This document shows, piece by piece, positions 7,193 through 16,183 of a stretch of 64,000 nucleotides of DNA (the stretch's first letter is position 1; every line of letters begins with the position of its first letter). Below the pieces are notes generated by a model. The model did not search any database and had not been told where the DNA came from. It was given only the letters and a program-made list of their open reading frames with translations. Source of the stretch: Comamonadaceae bacterium. Its GTDB lineage: Bacteria; Pseudomonadota; Gammaproteobacteria; Burkholderiales; Burkholderiaceae_C. A program made the translations under genes and the position numbers. Where the stretch lies: positions 1 to 64,000 of the forward strand of contig JAIXUC010000033.1 in NCBI GenBank assembly GCA_027483665.1. Reading direction: 5' to 3'.

Positions 7193-10100
7193 ATGGACAT
7201 CAACCCACCCAACGTGCCTCCCGGTGCCTTCACCCGCCTCGATGCCTTCCTGCTCGGCCGTTTCGCAGTCGCCATCGACGGCGTCGACATTGCGGGCGAC
7301 CGTTGGCCCAGTCTGCGCGCCACGCAGTTGGTGCAGCTGCTGTGCTTGCAGCCGCGCCAGCGCTTGACGCGCGACGAAGTGATCGACGCGCTGTGGCCGC
7401 AGCTCGAGCCCGAGGCCGGTGCCGCCAACCTCAGAAAGGCCGCTCACCATGCGCGCCAAGCACTGGGGCGCCACGACGGCATCGTGCTGCAGGCCGGTGA
7501 GGTGCTGCTGTGGCCCGAGCGCCCGGTGGTGGTCGATGCGTGGTGCTTCGAGCAGCGTGCCAATGCCGCCCTGGCGCAGGGCGACCCCGCCAACTGCGCC
7601 GACGCGGCCGCCACCTACACGGGCGACCTGCTGCCCGGTGCCCGCTTCGAACCCTGGGCCGAAGCGAGCCGCGAACGCCTGCGTGAGCGCCAGCTGCAAC
7701 TGCTGCGCGCCAGCGGTCAATGGGAACGGCTGGCGCAGATCGACCCTGAAGACGAGGCGGCGCACCGCGCGCTGATGCAACGCGAACTGGCTGCCGGCAA
7801 CCGAGCCGCGGCCTTGCGCTGGTATGCCCACCTGCGCGAGGCGCTACAGCAGGGCTTGGGCGTGCCGCCGGACGCGCAAACGCAGGCGCTGTACGAGCGC
7901 TGCGTCGCCGGCCTGCAGGCGTCCGGGCCCGCCTTCGTCGGCCGCGCCGAGGCCAGTGCGCAGGCCGCTGCCTGGCTGAGCATGGCCGCCAGCCAGCGTC
8001 CCGGCGGCATCGTGTTGCGCGGGCCGCCCGGCATCGGCAAGAGTGCACTGGGTCGCGAGATCGCCACGCAGGCCCAGGCCCGCGGCTGGGCGTTGTGTCG
8101 CGCCGAGGCCTCGCAGACCGGCCGAACCTATGCGGTGATGTGCGACATCACCGAACGGCTGATCGCCATGGACCGCAGCGTGCTTGATCGCATCGGCGCG
8201 CAGGCGCGCGCAGTGTTGGCCCTGCTCAGCCCGCATGCGGCACCGGCCGACACCCTGCCAGGACCGCTGGGCAGGCACCAGGTCGTGGGTGCCATCCGGC
8301 GTCTGCTGCTGGCCGCCGCGTCGGACAAGGAAGTCTTGCTGCTGGTCGACGACGCGCACCTTGCCGACGACGCCGATGTCGACGTGATCACGCAGCTGGC
8401 GGCCACTGGCGGCGGCCTGGGCGTGCTGCTCGCCGCACGCCCAGCTGCCCCTGGCACCGCGCTGGCGCGTGCCTTGGGTCGGCTGCAGCGCTCGGGCGTG
8501 CTTCAGGTGATCGACCTGGAGCCGCTGCCCGACGACGAGTGCCGCCGGTTGGTGGCGCGCGCTGCGCCGGCCGGCGCGTCAGACGACGTGGTAGACCGCA
8601 TCGTGCGCGCTTCTGACGGCAACCCGTTCGCGGCCATTGAGCTGGCGCGCTGTGCCGGCGCCAACGCCAACGGGCGCTTGCCTGGCGGCGTCGCCGAGGC
8701 CATCACCGAGCGGCTGTGCGATGTGCCCGACAGCGCACTGGGTCTGCTCAAGTGGATGGCACTGACCAGCGACGAATTCGATGTCGCCACCGTCGAGGCG
8801 CTGGCGGCAGAGGCGCAGGTTCCCAGCCTGGAATCGCTGGATGCCGCTTTGGCCGCTGGCGTGCTGCTGCCGCTGGCCAGCCGCTACCGCTTCCGCCACC
8901 ATCTGGTGAAACAGGCCCTGTTCGAACAGGTGCCGCCCCACCACCGCCTGAAAATGCACCGCCGGATTGCCGCACGCTTGGCCGAGCTCGACGGTCCACC
9001 GGCCGGCATTGCCCGCCATTGGCTGGAAGCCGGCCACCGTCGCGATGCCATGCCCTGGCTGCTGGCGGCCGCCCGGGAGGCCGTGCGCCTGGCCGCCTTC
9101 AGCGATGCGCTGCGCCACCTCGAACCGCTGCTGGCGTTTCAACCCGATCATGCCGAGGCCCTGCGACTGCGCGCTGAGTCGCTGGACGCCATGGGTGAGC
9201 CCGCCGCGCTGGCCGCCTACCACGCAGCCGCCGACCTCGCGGGTGAGCCAGAGAGCCACAACCTGCGTGCCAAGGCCGCGCTGGCGCAGGTGAAGCTGGG
9301 AGACCCGAAAGGTGCGCTCGTTCTGCTGGCTGGCCTGACCCCCACCAGCGTTGAGGGTCGGCTCTGCGAAGCACTGGCCTACAGCGGTGCGGCCGCGCTT
9401 GGCACGGGCGACCCAGCCGTCGGCACGGCCAAGGCGGCGGTGGCGCGGCAGCTGGCTCTTCAGTCGGGTGACACGACCTCGCTGGTCATCGCCTCGTGGG
9501 CTCAGGCCGCGGCAGCGCATGCGCGCGGCGACCTGCACCGCAGCGTCTGGGCCGACCTGCACGAGACCAGCCAGGTGCCGCACCTGGCGCTGCGCGTGTT
9601 CGATGGCCACCTGTGCATCACCCAACGCTTCCTGTACGGCGCGCGGCCCTACGCAGACGTCATCCACTTCGCCCAGACCCTCTCCACCGAGGCGCAGCGG
9701 CTGGGCGCCGCACGCGGCCATGCTTTCGGCGTGACGCTGCGCGGCGAGGCCGAGTGGCTGGCCGGCAACCTGGTTGAAGCACGCGAGCACCTGGTTGAAG
9801 GCGCCCGGCTGCACCGCGCGATTGGCGGGCCGGTGGGCGAGGCGCTTTCGCTGCAGCGACTGGCCGAACTGGCGTTGCACGAGGGCCAGCGGGACGAGGC
9901 CCGAGCCCTCATCGATGAGGCATTGGACGTAGCGCGCCAGACCGACATCGGCTTTCACCTGCTCGACCGCATCTACGGCACGCGCATCAACCTGCATGCC
10001 GACGACCCGGGCGCCGCGCTGCATGTCATGGAGGACGCCAGTGTCTCGGTGCGTGGGCCGCTGGAAACCTGCCCAGGCTGCCGCATCACTTTCGCCGTGC

Positions 10101-10381
10101 CCGCGGCCATTGCCGCTGCGCGCGCCGGTGAACTGGCGCTGGCCGAGAAACACGAGGAGCAGTGCGCTTACCTGGCAAACGTCGTGATGCGCCTGCCGGC
10201 GTGGTATGCCGCGCACGACGAGGTGCGCGGGCACATCGCCGCGACGCGCGGCGCCGCTGAGGAATCGCTGGCGCGCTTTGCGGCCGCAGCGTCGCGCTTC
10301 CGGGAAGCAGGGCATCCGATTGACGCCGAGCGCTGCGACGGATGGGCCAAAAGGTCCACGATCGCCAACGTCGTCAGATAA
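7193..10381 (+). CDS. AfsR/SARP-like regulator with AAA-type ATPase and repeats
   Basis: A 1062-residue regulator. The start at 7193 (MDINPPN) is the first ATG that directly precedes the DNA-binding domain; a frame 12 codons longer exists and the ribosome site is weak. The order is an OmpR-like winged helix (about 15-105, with LTRDEVIDALWP), a bacterial transcriptional activator (BTAD) domain (about 105-250, ending GVPPDAQTQALYERC), an STAND-type NTPase with Walker A GPPGIGKS at about 277 and Walker B LLLVDDAH at about 381-388, then a long helical-repeat (TPR-like) region to the end. Such proteins activate transcription after sensing a ligand or nucleotide. The divergent globin operon with its 11-base direct repeats is the obvious candidate target. 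Confidence 0.88.
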   Translation: MDINPPNVPPGAFTRLDAFLLGRFAVAIDGVDIAGDRWPSLRATQLVQLLCLQPRQRLTRDEVIDALWPQLEPEAGAANLRKAAHHARQALGRHDGIVLQAGEVLLWPERPVVVDAWCFEQRANAALAQGDPANCADAAATYTGDLLPGARFEPWAEASRERLRERQLQLLRASGQWERLAQIDPEDEAAHRALMQRELAAGNRAAALRWYAHLREALQQGLGVPPDAQTQALYERCVAGLQASGPAFVGRAEASAQAAAWLSMAASQRPGGIVLRGPPGIGKSALGREIATQAQARGWALCRAEASQTGRTYAVMCDITERLIAMDRSVLDRIGAQARAVLALLSPHAAPADTLPGPLGRHQVVGAIRRLLLAAASDKEVLLLVDDAHLADDADVDVITQLAATGGGLGVLLAARPAAPGTALARALGRLQRSGVLQVIDLEPLPDDECRRLVARAAPAGASDDVVDRIVRASDGNPFAAIELARCAGANANGRLPGGVAEAITERLCDVPDSALGLLKWMALTSDEFDVATVEALAAEAQVPSLESLDAALAAGVLLPLASRYRFRHHLVKQALFEQVPPHHRLKMHRRIAARLAELDGPPAGIARHWLEAGHRRDAMPWLLAAAREAVRLAAFSDALRHLEPLLAFQPDHAEALRLRAESLDAMGEPAALAAYHAAADLAGEPESHNLRAKAALAQVKLGDPKGALVLLAGLTPTSVEGRLCEALAYSGAAALGTGDPAVGTAKAAVARQLALQSGDTTSLVIASWAQAAAAHARGDLHRSVWADLHETSQVPHLALRVFDGHLCITQRFLYGARPYADVIHFAQTLSTEAQRLGAARGHAFGVTLRGEAEWLAGNLVEAREHLVEGARLHRAIGGPVGEALSLQRLAELALHEGQRDEARALIDEALDVARQTDIGFHLLDRIYGTRINLHADDPGAALHVMEDASVSVRGPLETCPGCRITFAVPAAIAAARAGELALAEKHEEQCAYLANVVMRLPAWYAAHDEVRGHIAATRGAAEESLARFAAAASRFREAGHPIDAERCDGWAKRSTIANVVR

Positions 10382-10430
10382 AGGGCACTCGCCGGGTGGG
10401 TCTGTGAGCAGGCGCAGACCTTGGGAACTT

Positions 10431-11080
10431 GACCTGGGCGGCGGCGTTTCGTTCTACGAAGGCGTGCAGCACATTCGACACCCACAGCCCTTGAACGATC
10501 CCACCTGGAACTTCGTCGTGCTCGGGGTAGCTGCGGTGTTCGAAGGCACCAGCTTCACGATCGCGCTGCGTCAGTTCCTGAGGCAGGCCGGTGCTGCGCC
10601 GTTCTGGGCATCTGGCTCAGCCATCGCCTCGACATGCCGGCCCTGGATGGCGCAGCTTCGCTGCTGATAGGGGTGTTGCTGGCGGCAGTGGCGACCTTCC
10701 TCACGTGGCAGTCACGAGATCTGCTCATCGGTCAAGGCATTCGTCCGCAGACCGCGCGCGCCATACGCAGCATGGCCCTGGCCGTCCCCGGGGTGAGGGA
10801 CGTCGGGCGCATCCTGTCGATGTACATGAGGCCCGACGATGTGCTGGTGACCATGGACCTCGATTTCGACGAAGGCACGGCTGCCGCGGAGGCGGCACTG
10901 GCCATCTCCGATGTCGAACAGCAAGTGCGCCAGCCCTTTCCCATGATCAAGCGGCTGTTCATCGAATCCGGCTCGGCCCCAGGTCACCAGCGCTGGTCAA
11001 GGCCGGATGCGGTCCGTCCCCTCAACGAGCAGACTGCCGCCTCCGAGACGCCTGCGCGCGCATCCGCCTGGTCGACCTAG
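10431..11080 (+). pseudogene. Decayed cation diffusion facilitator (CDF) transporter
   Basis: Two pieces in different frames belong to one CDF metal-efflux protein. The first (from 10431) reads YEGVQHIRHPQPL and continues VAAVFEGTSF. The second (from about 10604) reads LGIWLSHRLDMPALDG and runs into the cytoplasmic domain to 11080. The N-terminal membrane helices are missing, and roughly 40 residues are lost where the frame changes near 10590-10604. No start codon or ribosome site fits. The remnant abuts the end of the regulator gene. Confidence 0.8.
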
Positions 11081-11124
11081 CCCAAGAGCGGCGCTTCGAC
11101 TTCATGCTGATCTATCTGCGTGGC

Positions 11125-12345
11125 TCAGCGCGTCCGACGACGCCAAGCCATGCCGGCCAAAGCCAAGACGGCGAGTGCGGCCCCGGCCAGGAAGGTGGCA
11201 GCGGCGCCGATCTGGTCCCACAGCAGTCCTGCGATGACACTGGCGAGCAGCATGGCAAGCCCACTGACGAGATTGAAGAAGCCGTAGGCCGTGCCGCGCA
11301 GATCAGCCGGCGCGGTATCGGCCACCATCGCCGCCAGCAGGCCTTGAGTCATCCCCATGTGCACGCCCCACAGAATGACACCAAGCAGCAACCAGGGCCA
11401 ACCGGTGCCGGCGGCCAGCGCGAGATCAGCTGCCACGAGCACCACCAGACCCGCGGCCAGCAACTTGCCATGGCTCATGCGGTCCGAGAGCTTGCCGAAC
11501 GGGTACGCCGAGCAGGCATAGACCATGTTCATGGCCACCATCACCAGGGGCACCAGCGCCAGCGGGATGCCAGACTGTTGGGCACGCAGGACCAGGAAGG
11601 CTTCACTGAAGCGCGCTAGCGTGAAGACGGCGCCGATGATCACCACCCACCAGTAGGCCGGGCTCAGTCGCGCCAGGTTGAGCCGGGTGATCGGGTTCGT
11701 GCGCCGTGCGGCCGTGGGGGGCGGCGGCTCGCGCACCCCGACCAGCAGCAGCAGCACCGCCATCAGGCCCGGCACCACCGCCACCCAGAACACCGCTCGG
11801 AAGTCATTTGCCCACAGCAGCATCAGGCCGACGGCGATGAGCGGGCCCAGGAATGCGCCCACGGTGTCCAGCGACTGGCGCAGACCGAAGGCGGCGCCAC
11901 GGATATGGGGTGGCGCCATGTCGGCCACCAGAGCATCCCGCGGCGCGCCGCGCACACCTTTGCCAACGCGGTCGAGTAACCGTGCAGTCAGCACCATCCC
12001 GGTTGTCGGCGCCATCGCGAACAGCGGTTTGGTCAGCGCGCCCAGCGCATAGCCAAACACCGCCAGGCCTTTGCGCTTGCCCAGGTAGTCGCTGAGCACG
12101 CCTGAGAACACCTTGACGATCAGCGCCGTGGCCTCGGCCAGACCCTCGATCAGTCCGATGGTCAAGGCACTGGCGCCCAGCACCGTGAGCATGAAGAGCG
12201 GCAGCAGGCTGTGAACCATCTCCGAAGAAATGTCCATCAACATGCTGACGAAACCCAGTACCCAGACGCCCGCAGGGATCGAGCGCAGTCCGCCGGTTGC
12301 GGTGCCCGGGCTTGGCGCTGGAGGCGGGTTGGTGTCAGAGGGCAT
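11125..12345 (-). CDS. MFS transporter
   Basis: A major facilitator superfamily permease of 406 residues from the ATG at 12345 (MPSDTNPP). An ATG 22 codons upstream is possible but adds only a charged, non-conserved stretch. Twelve hydrophobic segments can be counted. The loop 2-3 signature appears as SGVLSDYLGKRKG, and the equivalent in the second half as FGKLSDRMSHGK. The segment LLDRVGKGVRGAPRDALVAD is shared with a drug/unknown-substrate efflux subgroup in proteobacteria. The substrate is unknown. It converges on the CDF remnant. Confidence 0.88.
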   Translation of the reverse strand: MPSDTNPPPAPSPGTATGGLRSIPAGVWVLGFVSMLMDISSEMVHSLLPLFMLTVLGASALTIGLIEGLAEATALIVKVFSGVLSDYLGKRKGLAVFGYALGALTKPLFAMAPTTGMVLTARLLDRVGKGVRGAPRDALVADMAPPHIRGAAFGLRQSLDTVGAFLGPLIAVGLMLLWANDFRAVFWVAVVPGLMAVLLLLVGVREPPPPTAARRTNPITRLNLARLSPAYWWVVIIGAVFTLARFSEAFLVLRAQQSGIPLALVPLVMVAMNMVYACSAYPFGKLSDRMSHGKLLAAGLVVLVAADLALAAGTGWPWLLLGVILWGVHMGMTQGLLAAMVADTAPADLRGTAYGFFNLVSGLAMLLASVIAGLLWDQIGAAATFLAGAALAVLALAGMAWRRRTR

Positions 12346-12637
12346 GGTCGTTGGGCCGACTATGCGCCTTGCAAGTGCTCGACCCGCATGCCGCTCCAAC
12401 GACTCAGCCATGACGAAGCGTGTGGTGTGGGTCCGGTTGAATCCGCCGAGGTCGAGCGGTCACTTGGGGTGTTGCTCCACGAAAGATCGCTTGGCCGGCA
12501 GATTCGCCCTTGATGCCAAAGGTAGAGTTCGCTTGATCTCGTCCTGCGGCGCTTAAGCAGAGCAGAGGCAATTCTTCAGGACATCGAAACTCTGCCGGGG
12601 ACTACAACATGATCCAACTGCATGGAATCGACAACCC

Positions 12638-13267
12638 ATGACCGCTGATGAACTGCTGGCCCTCGTGGGCAGATACGACGCGTGGGTGTATGCCCTGCTC
12701 ATGGCCTACAGCCTCGCCAAGACCGGCCCGCTGCCCATGGTTGCAGGCTTTCTCAGCTATGGCGGCACTCTGAACGTTGCTTTGGTTGTAGCCGTGGTGC
12801 TGGGTGGCACCTTGATCGGCAGCCATCTGCGTTTTGCCATAGGGCGTTGCGGCGCCCCATGGCTGTTCGACCGGTTGCCGAGATTTGCACCCTGGCTCGC
12901 ACTGGGTGCCGCTGCGGTCGAGCGCTACCAATGGTGGCTGCTGCCAGCTTACCGTTTCGCGAAAGGCACGTTCACCCTTGTGACTCTCGGCGCTGGCGCA
13001 TCCGCCTTGCCCTGGAAACGCTTTTTGCTGCCCGACGCCTTCGGAGCGATGGCATGGACCGCTGCCTGGGTGGGCGGTGGCTTCCTGATTGGGTCGATGG
13101 GTGAGCTTGTCGATCCGAGGTGGGCCGCCTACATTGGGCTCAGCTTGCTGGGAGCGGGCATTGTGGCTACCGCAGTCTTTGGCCGGCGGTTGCGGCGCGT
13201 TCTGCTACCGCATGCCAATTCAGCTTTGGCGCAGGCCAGTCGCAGGCGTCGTGCCGCTGCGGCTTAA
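12638..13267 (+). CDS. DedA-family membrane protein
   Basis: A 209-residue DedA/VTT-domain protein, a class involved in membrane lipid (undecaprenyl phosphate) translocation and envelope homeostasis. Visible elements are the re-entrant segment TGPLPMVAGFLSYGG, the IGSHLRFAIGR region in place of the usual GDxxxYxxGR, the R-F-x-K-G motif (YRFAKGTFTL), and the FLLPDAFGAMAWTAAW stretch before the last helices. The C-terminus is Arg/Ala-rich. No operon partner is obvious. Confidence 0.85.
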   Translation: MTADELLALVGRYDAWVYALLMAYSLAKTGPLPMVAGFLSYGGTLNVALVVAVVLGGTLIGSHLRFAIGRCGAPWLFDRLPRFAPWLALGAAAVERYQWWLLPAYRFAKGTFTLVTLGAGASALPWKRFLLPDAFGAMAWTAAWVGGGFLIGSMGELVDPRWAAYIGLSLLGAGIVATAVFGRRLRRVLLPHANSALAQASRRRRAAAA

Positions 13268-13330
13268 ACCTTGCAGGCTAATGGCTCTGTGCCAATTGAT
13301 CTATCCCGATTCCTGGACCCAACTTCCGCT

Positions 13331-13345
13331 TTCGGCCAGGAGCGG
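13331..13345 (+). repeat. Dispersed intergenic motif copy
   Basis: TTCGGCCAGGAGCGG lies between the convergent DedA and flavoprotein genes. It matches 15925-15939 at 14 of 15 bases and, inverted, resembles 1663-1680 and 5680-5690. Confidence 0.5.
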
Positions 13346-13393
13346 TCTTCGACGGTCGACCGCTACCCGGCTGGCGCCGCAACGTATGCAGGG

Positions 13394-15058
13394 TCAGCCT
13401 CCTGCAGCTCTACGTGCCTGCGCGAGGTACTGATGGACGAAGGCGATGGCCATGCTGCCCTCGCCGACGGCCGCCGCCACCCGCTTGACGGGACTGGAGC
13501 GAACGTCCCCGCAGGCGAAGATGCCGGGCACCGAGGTTTCCAACAGGTAGGGGTCGCGCTCGGCAGTCCAGTGCCCGGAGTGTGCAACGGCCTCGCCCGT
13601 GCGGACATAGCCCCGTTCGTCGCATTGGATCGCCTTGGGCAGCCATTCGGTCTCTGCATCGGCGCCAATGAAGACGAACAGGGCGCCACTGGCCAGTCGA
13701 TGCACGGCACCGCTGCGGCGGTCGATCATGTCGATGGCCTCCAGCCGCTTGTCACCATGCAGGGCCTGCACCTCGCTGTGGAGTGCAATCTGGATGTTGG
13801 ACTTGCTGCGGACCTGATCGACGAGGTATTGCGACATGCTCTTCTCGATCGATTCGCCGCGCACCACCAGCGTGACGCTGCGTGCGTGGTTGGCGAAGAA
13901 CATCGCGGCCTGCCCGGCCGAGTTGCCGGCACCGATGAGGTGGATGTCCTGACCCTGGGTCGCGTCGGCCTCGCCGCGCGACGCACCGTAGAACACGCCC
14001 TTGCCCAGCAGGCGGTCGAACCCCTGCGCCGACAGCCGCCGCCAGCTCACGCCAGTGGCCAGGATGATCGAGCGGGCCTGCACGGCATCGCCACCCTCCA
14101 GGGTGATCGTCTTGCTCTCCGGGTCGATGGCCACCGCGGCGCGGGTTGCGATCACCTCGGCGCCCAGCCGACGGGCCTGCTGGAGCGCACGTCGTGCCAG
14201 TTCGTCGCCGGACACTCCGGTCGGGAAACCGAGATAGTTCTCGATGCGGGACGACGTCTCGGCCTGCCCGCCGGGCGCTTCGCGCTCGATCACCAGGGTA
14301 CGCAGGCCTTCGGAGGCGCCGTACACGGCAGCCGCCAGACCGCCCGGGCCGCCACCGACGATGACGGTGTCGTACTCGACGGCATGCGGTCTCGTCTGGA
14401 CCCCCAGGCGTTCGGCGACGCCGCGGATGTCGGCACGCACCAGCAGCGACCCGTCGTCGCAGACCAGAGCGGGCAGTTGCTCGTCGGGCAGCGCCGGGCC
14501 GGTCCACCGGGCGGCACGGTCCGGCGCGTCGGCTCGCACCCAGTCGTGCGAGATCTGGTTGCGACCGAGAAAAGTTCGCAGCTGCCGCGCGCGCTCGTCG
14601 TCCTCGTGCGCCAGCATCAGCGCGCGCATCCGTGGCGGTGAAGTGGCGATGCCCTGGAGCCCGCCGATGCGCTGTGCGGCCAGCGCCGCGACCTCAGTCA
14701 GCACCTGCGGGAACGCTGCCGCCAGCGCATGGAACTGGCGCGCCGAGACATGCATGAGTCGCACAGGCTCGCTGGCCCGGTAGCTGCCCTGGTACGGGGT
14801 GCCGAAGGTGATCGGCACTTCGCCGAAGATCTGTCCCGGAACACGCTTGCCAATCACACGCTCGATGCCGTCGACCACCTTCGTCACCTCGACAGAGCCG
14901 GTCAGGACAACAAACAGCGAGCGCTCGTCGCCTTCGTGGGCAGCGTATTCGCCGGACCCCAGCCGGACGTCGCCGCAAGTTTGCGCGAAGCGTGCGAGGT
15001 CGTCCTGGGACAACGAAGAAAAGACGGGAATGTCGGGCAGGTCTTCGGCTGTGATCAT
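13394..15058 (-). CDS. Cyclic-nucleotide-domain / thioredoxin-reductase-like flavoprotein
   Basis: A 554-residue fusion, started at 15058 (MITAEDLP) because the upstream 49 codons are not conserved in character. Residues 10-130 form a cyclic nucleotide-binding fold (YAAHEGDERSLFVVLTGSVEV). A linker domain follows, and from about residue 228 an FAD/NAD(P) pyridine nucleotide-disulfide oxidoreductase module begins (VGGGPGGLAAAVYG, later HLIGAGNSAGQAA and IFACGDVR). At the site of the CxxC of thioredoxin reductase it has YGASRGEA, so no redox disulfide is available. It is transcribed away from the DedA gene and in the same direction as the Crp/Fnr gene just upstream. A ligand-gated NAD(P)H oxidoreductase is inferred; the electron acceptor is unknown. 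Confidence 0.85.
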   Translation of the reverse strand: MITAEDLPDIPVFSSLSQDDLARFAQTCGDVRLGSGEYAAHEGDERSLFVVLTGSVEVTKVVDGIERVIGKRVPGQIFGEVPITFGTPYQGSYRASEPVRLMHVSARQFHALAAAFPQVLTEVAALAAQRIGGLQGIATSPPRMRALMLAHEDDERARQLRTFLGRNQISHDWVRADAPDRAARWTGPALPDEQLPALVCDDGSLLVRADIRGVAERLGVQTRPHAVEYDTVIVGGGPGGLAAAVYGASEGLRTLVIEREAPGGQAETSSRIENYLGFPTGVSGDELARRALQQARRLGAEVIATRAAVAIDPESKTITLEGGDAVQARSIILATGVSWRRLSAQGFDRLLGKGVFYGASRGEADATQGQDIHLIGAGNSAGQAAMFFANHARSVTLVVRGESIEKSMSQYLVDQVRSKSNIQIALHSEVQALHGDKRLEAIDMIDRRSGAVHRLASGALFVFIGADAETEWLPKAIQCDERGYVRTGEAVAHSGHWTAERDPYLLETSVPGIFACGDVRSSPVKRVAAAVGEGSMAIAFVHQYLAQARRAAGG

Positions 15059-15170
15059 GGCTGTTCGCGATGCGTGGTTGTTGGAGCCCGCAGTGTTCCG
15101 GTCGACCACCGGCTCGCCAGTGAGGAATGTTACAGAGCGCCTGCGAAGCGCGGGACAACCCGAGGTCCGT

Positions 15171-15833
15171 TCATTCGGTGGATATCCGGCGCAGCGCCTC
15201 ACCATCCAGCACCTCGATCTGTTCCCGAGCGAGGCGCACCCAGCCCTGGGACTCGAAGTTCTTCAGCAGCCGGCTGACGATCTCACGCACGCTGCCCAGC
15301 TCGTCGGCCAGCGCCTGGTGGGTGGTGCGGATCGGGCTGGGCCGGGACGCGATGGCGCCGGCCAGGCGTTGGTCCAGTTTCTGGAAGGTGACGGCCGAGA
15401 TCAGATCCAGCAGACCGGCCATGCGTTCGGCGAAGCGCTTGAACACGAACTCGCGGAATGGTGCGACGCTGTCGATCAGGGTGCGGAAGGCGGCCGGCGG
15501 CAGCACCACCAGTTCGACCGGCTCGCGCGTGATGCCGCGCGCCTCGTAGCGTGCGCTGTCGACGAGGCAGCGGCTGGTGAGCACGCAGGCTTCACCAGGG
15601 TGCACGTCGTACAGGTGCAGTTCCCGGCCGTTGGGTGCCGCCTTGATGACCTTGGCACTTCCCGAGATCACTAGCGGAAACCCCATGCAAGGCTGGTCTT
15701 CGTCGAACATCATCGCGCCGGCCGGCACCTTCATGGAGGCGGCCGAGGCCAGCGCATCGTCCAGGACGCGGCCGGCAACATCGAGCATGGGGTAGCGCTG
15801 GAGGATGAGAAGCTTCTGGCTGGCGTCGATCAT
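15171..15833 (-). CDS. Crp/Fnr-family transcription regulator
   Basis: A 220-residue regulator with an N-terminal effector domain (about 20-125, FPLVISGSAKVIKAAPNGRELHLYDV split by typical beta-roll glycines), a dimerisation helix, and a C-terminal winged helix with the recognition region LADELGSVREIVSRLLK. Cys residues near 49, 82 and 88 do not form the N-terminal four-Cys cluster of FNR, so an Fe-S sensor is not supported. It is 112 bases upstream of, and co-directional with, the flavoprotein gene that also has a cNMP-type domain. Confidence 0.88.
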   Translation of the reverse strand: MIDASQKLLILQRYPMLDVAGRVLDDALASAASMKVPAGAMMFDEDQPCMGFPLVISGSAKVIKAAPNGRELHLYDVHPGEACVLTSRCLVDSARYEARGITREPVELVVLPPAAFRTLIDSVAPFREFVFKRFAERMAGLLDLISAVTFQKLDQRLAGAIASRPSPIRTTHQALADELGSVREIVSRLLKNFESQGWVRLAREQIEVLDGEALRRISTE

Positions 15834-16183
15834 GGCGGGACATGCGCACGTAGTGCCCCTCCAGTATCAACCGTGCAAGCGGCGTTTGCATGCCTTGGTC
15901 CAAACCACCTTGGAGCGGGCCGCGTTCGGCCAGAAGCGGCCACAGGCGACAGTCTGCTTTGTGGCATCTCATCAACGGCCACATGGAGATGCGAGCAGAC
16001 AAGTCCGACGGCAAGCGGCACTGACTGCGACGGGCTGTCCCGCACAGGGGTCTTCTCCCGTTTAAGGCTGGAGCCGTGGTCAGCGGTGGCGGCCACTATC
16101 ATCAAAACTTGCGATGGTGTTGCATTGAGCCGCTCGCGCATGTCACAACGCCGCACCATGGCAGCGGCACTCCAAGGGCAGCC
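15834..16183. other. Divergent intergenic region
   Basis: This 350-base gap separates the divergent Crp/Fnr and DUF2252 genes and must hold both promoters, though none was recognised with confidence. It contains TTCGGCCAGAAGCGG at 15925-15939, a copy of the dispersed motif. No small gene is supported. Confidence 0.4.

Noticed and set aside
8579-10315. 578-residue open frame on the minus strand inside the AfsR-like gene
   Set aside because: It is a GC-driven antisense shadow: composition is Gln/Gly/Arg-heavy, no domain is seen, and the plus-strand frame has clear domains throughout.
15171-15833. Crp/Fnr protein considered as an oxygen-sensing FNR
   Set aside because: It lacks the N-terminal cysteine cluster needed for a [4Fe-4S] centre.
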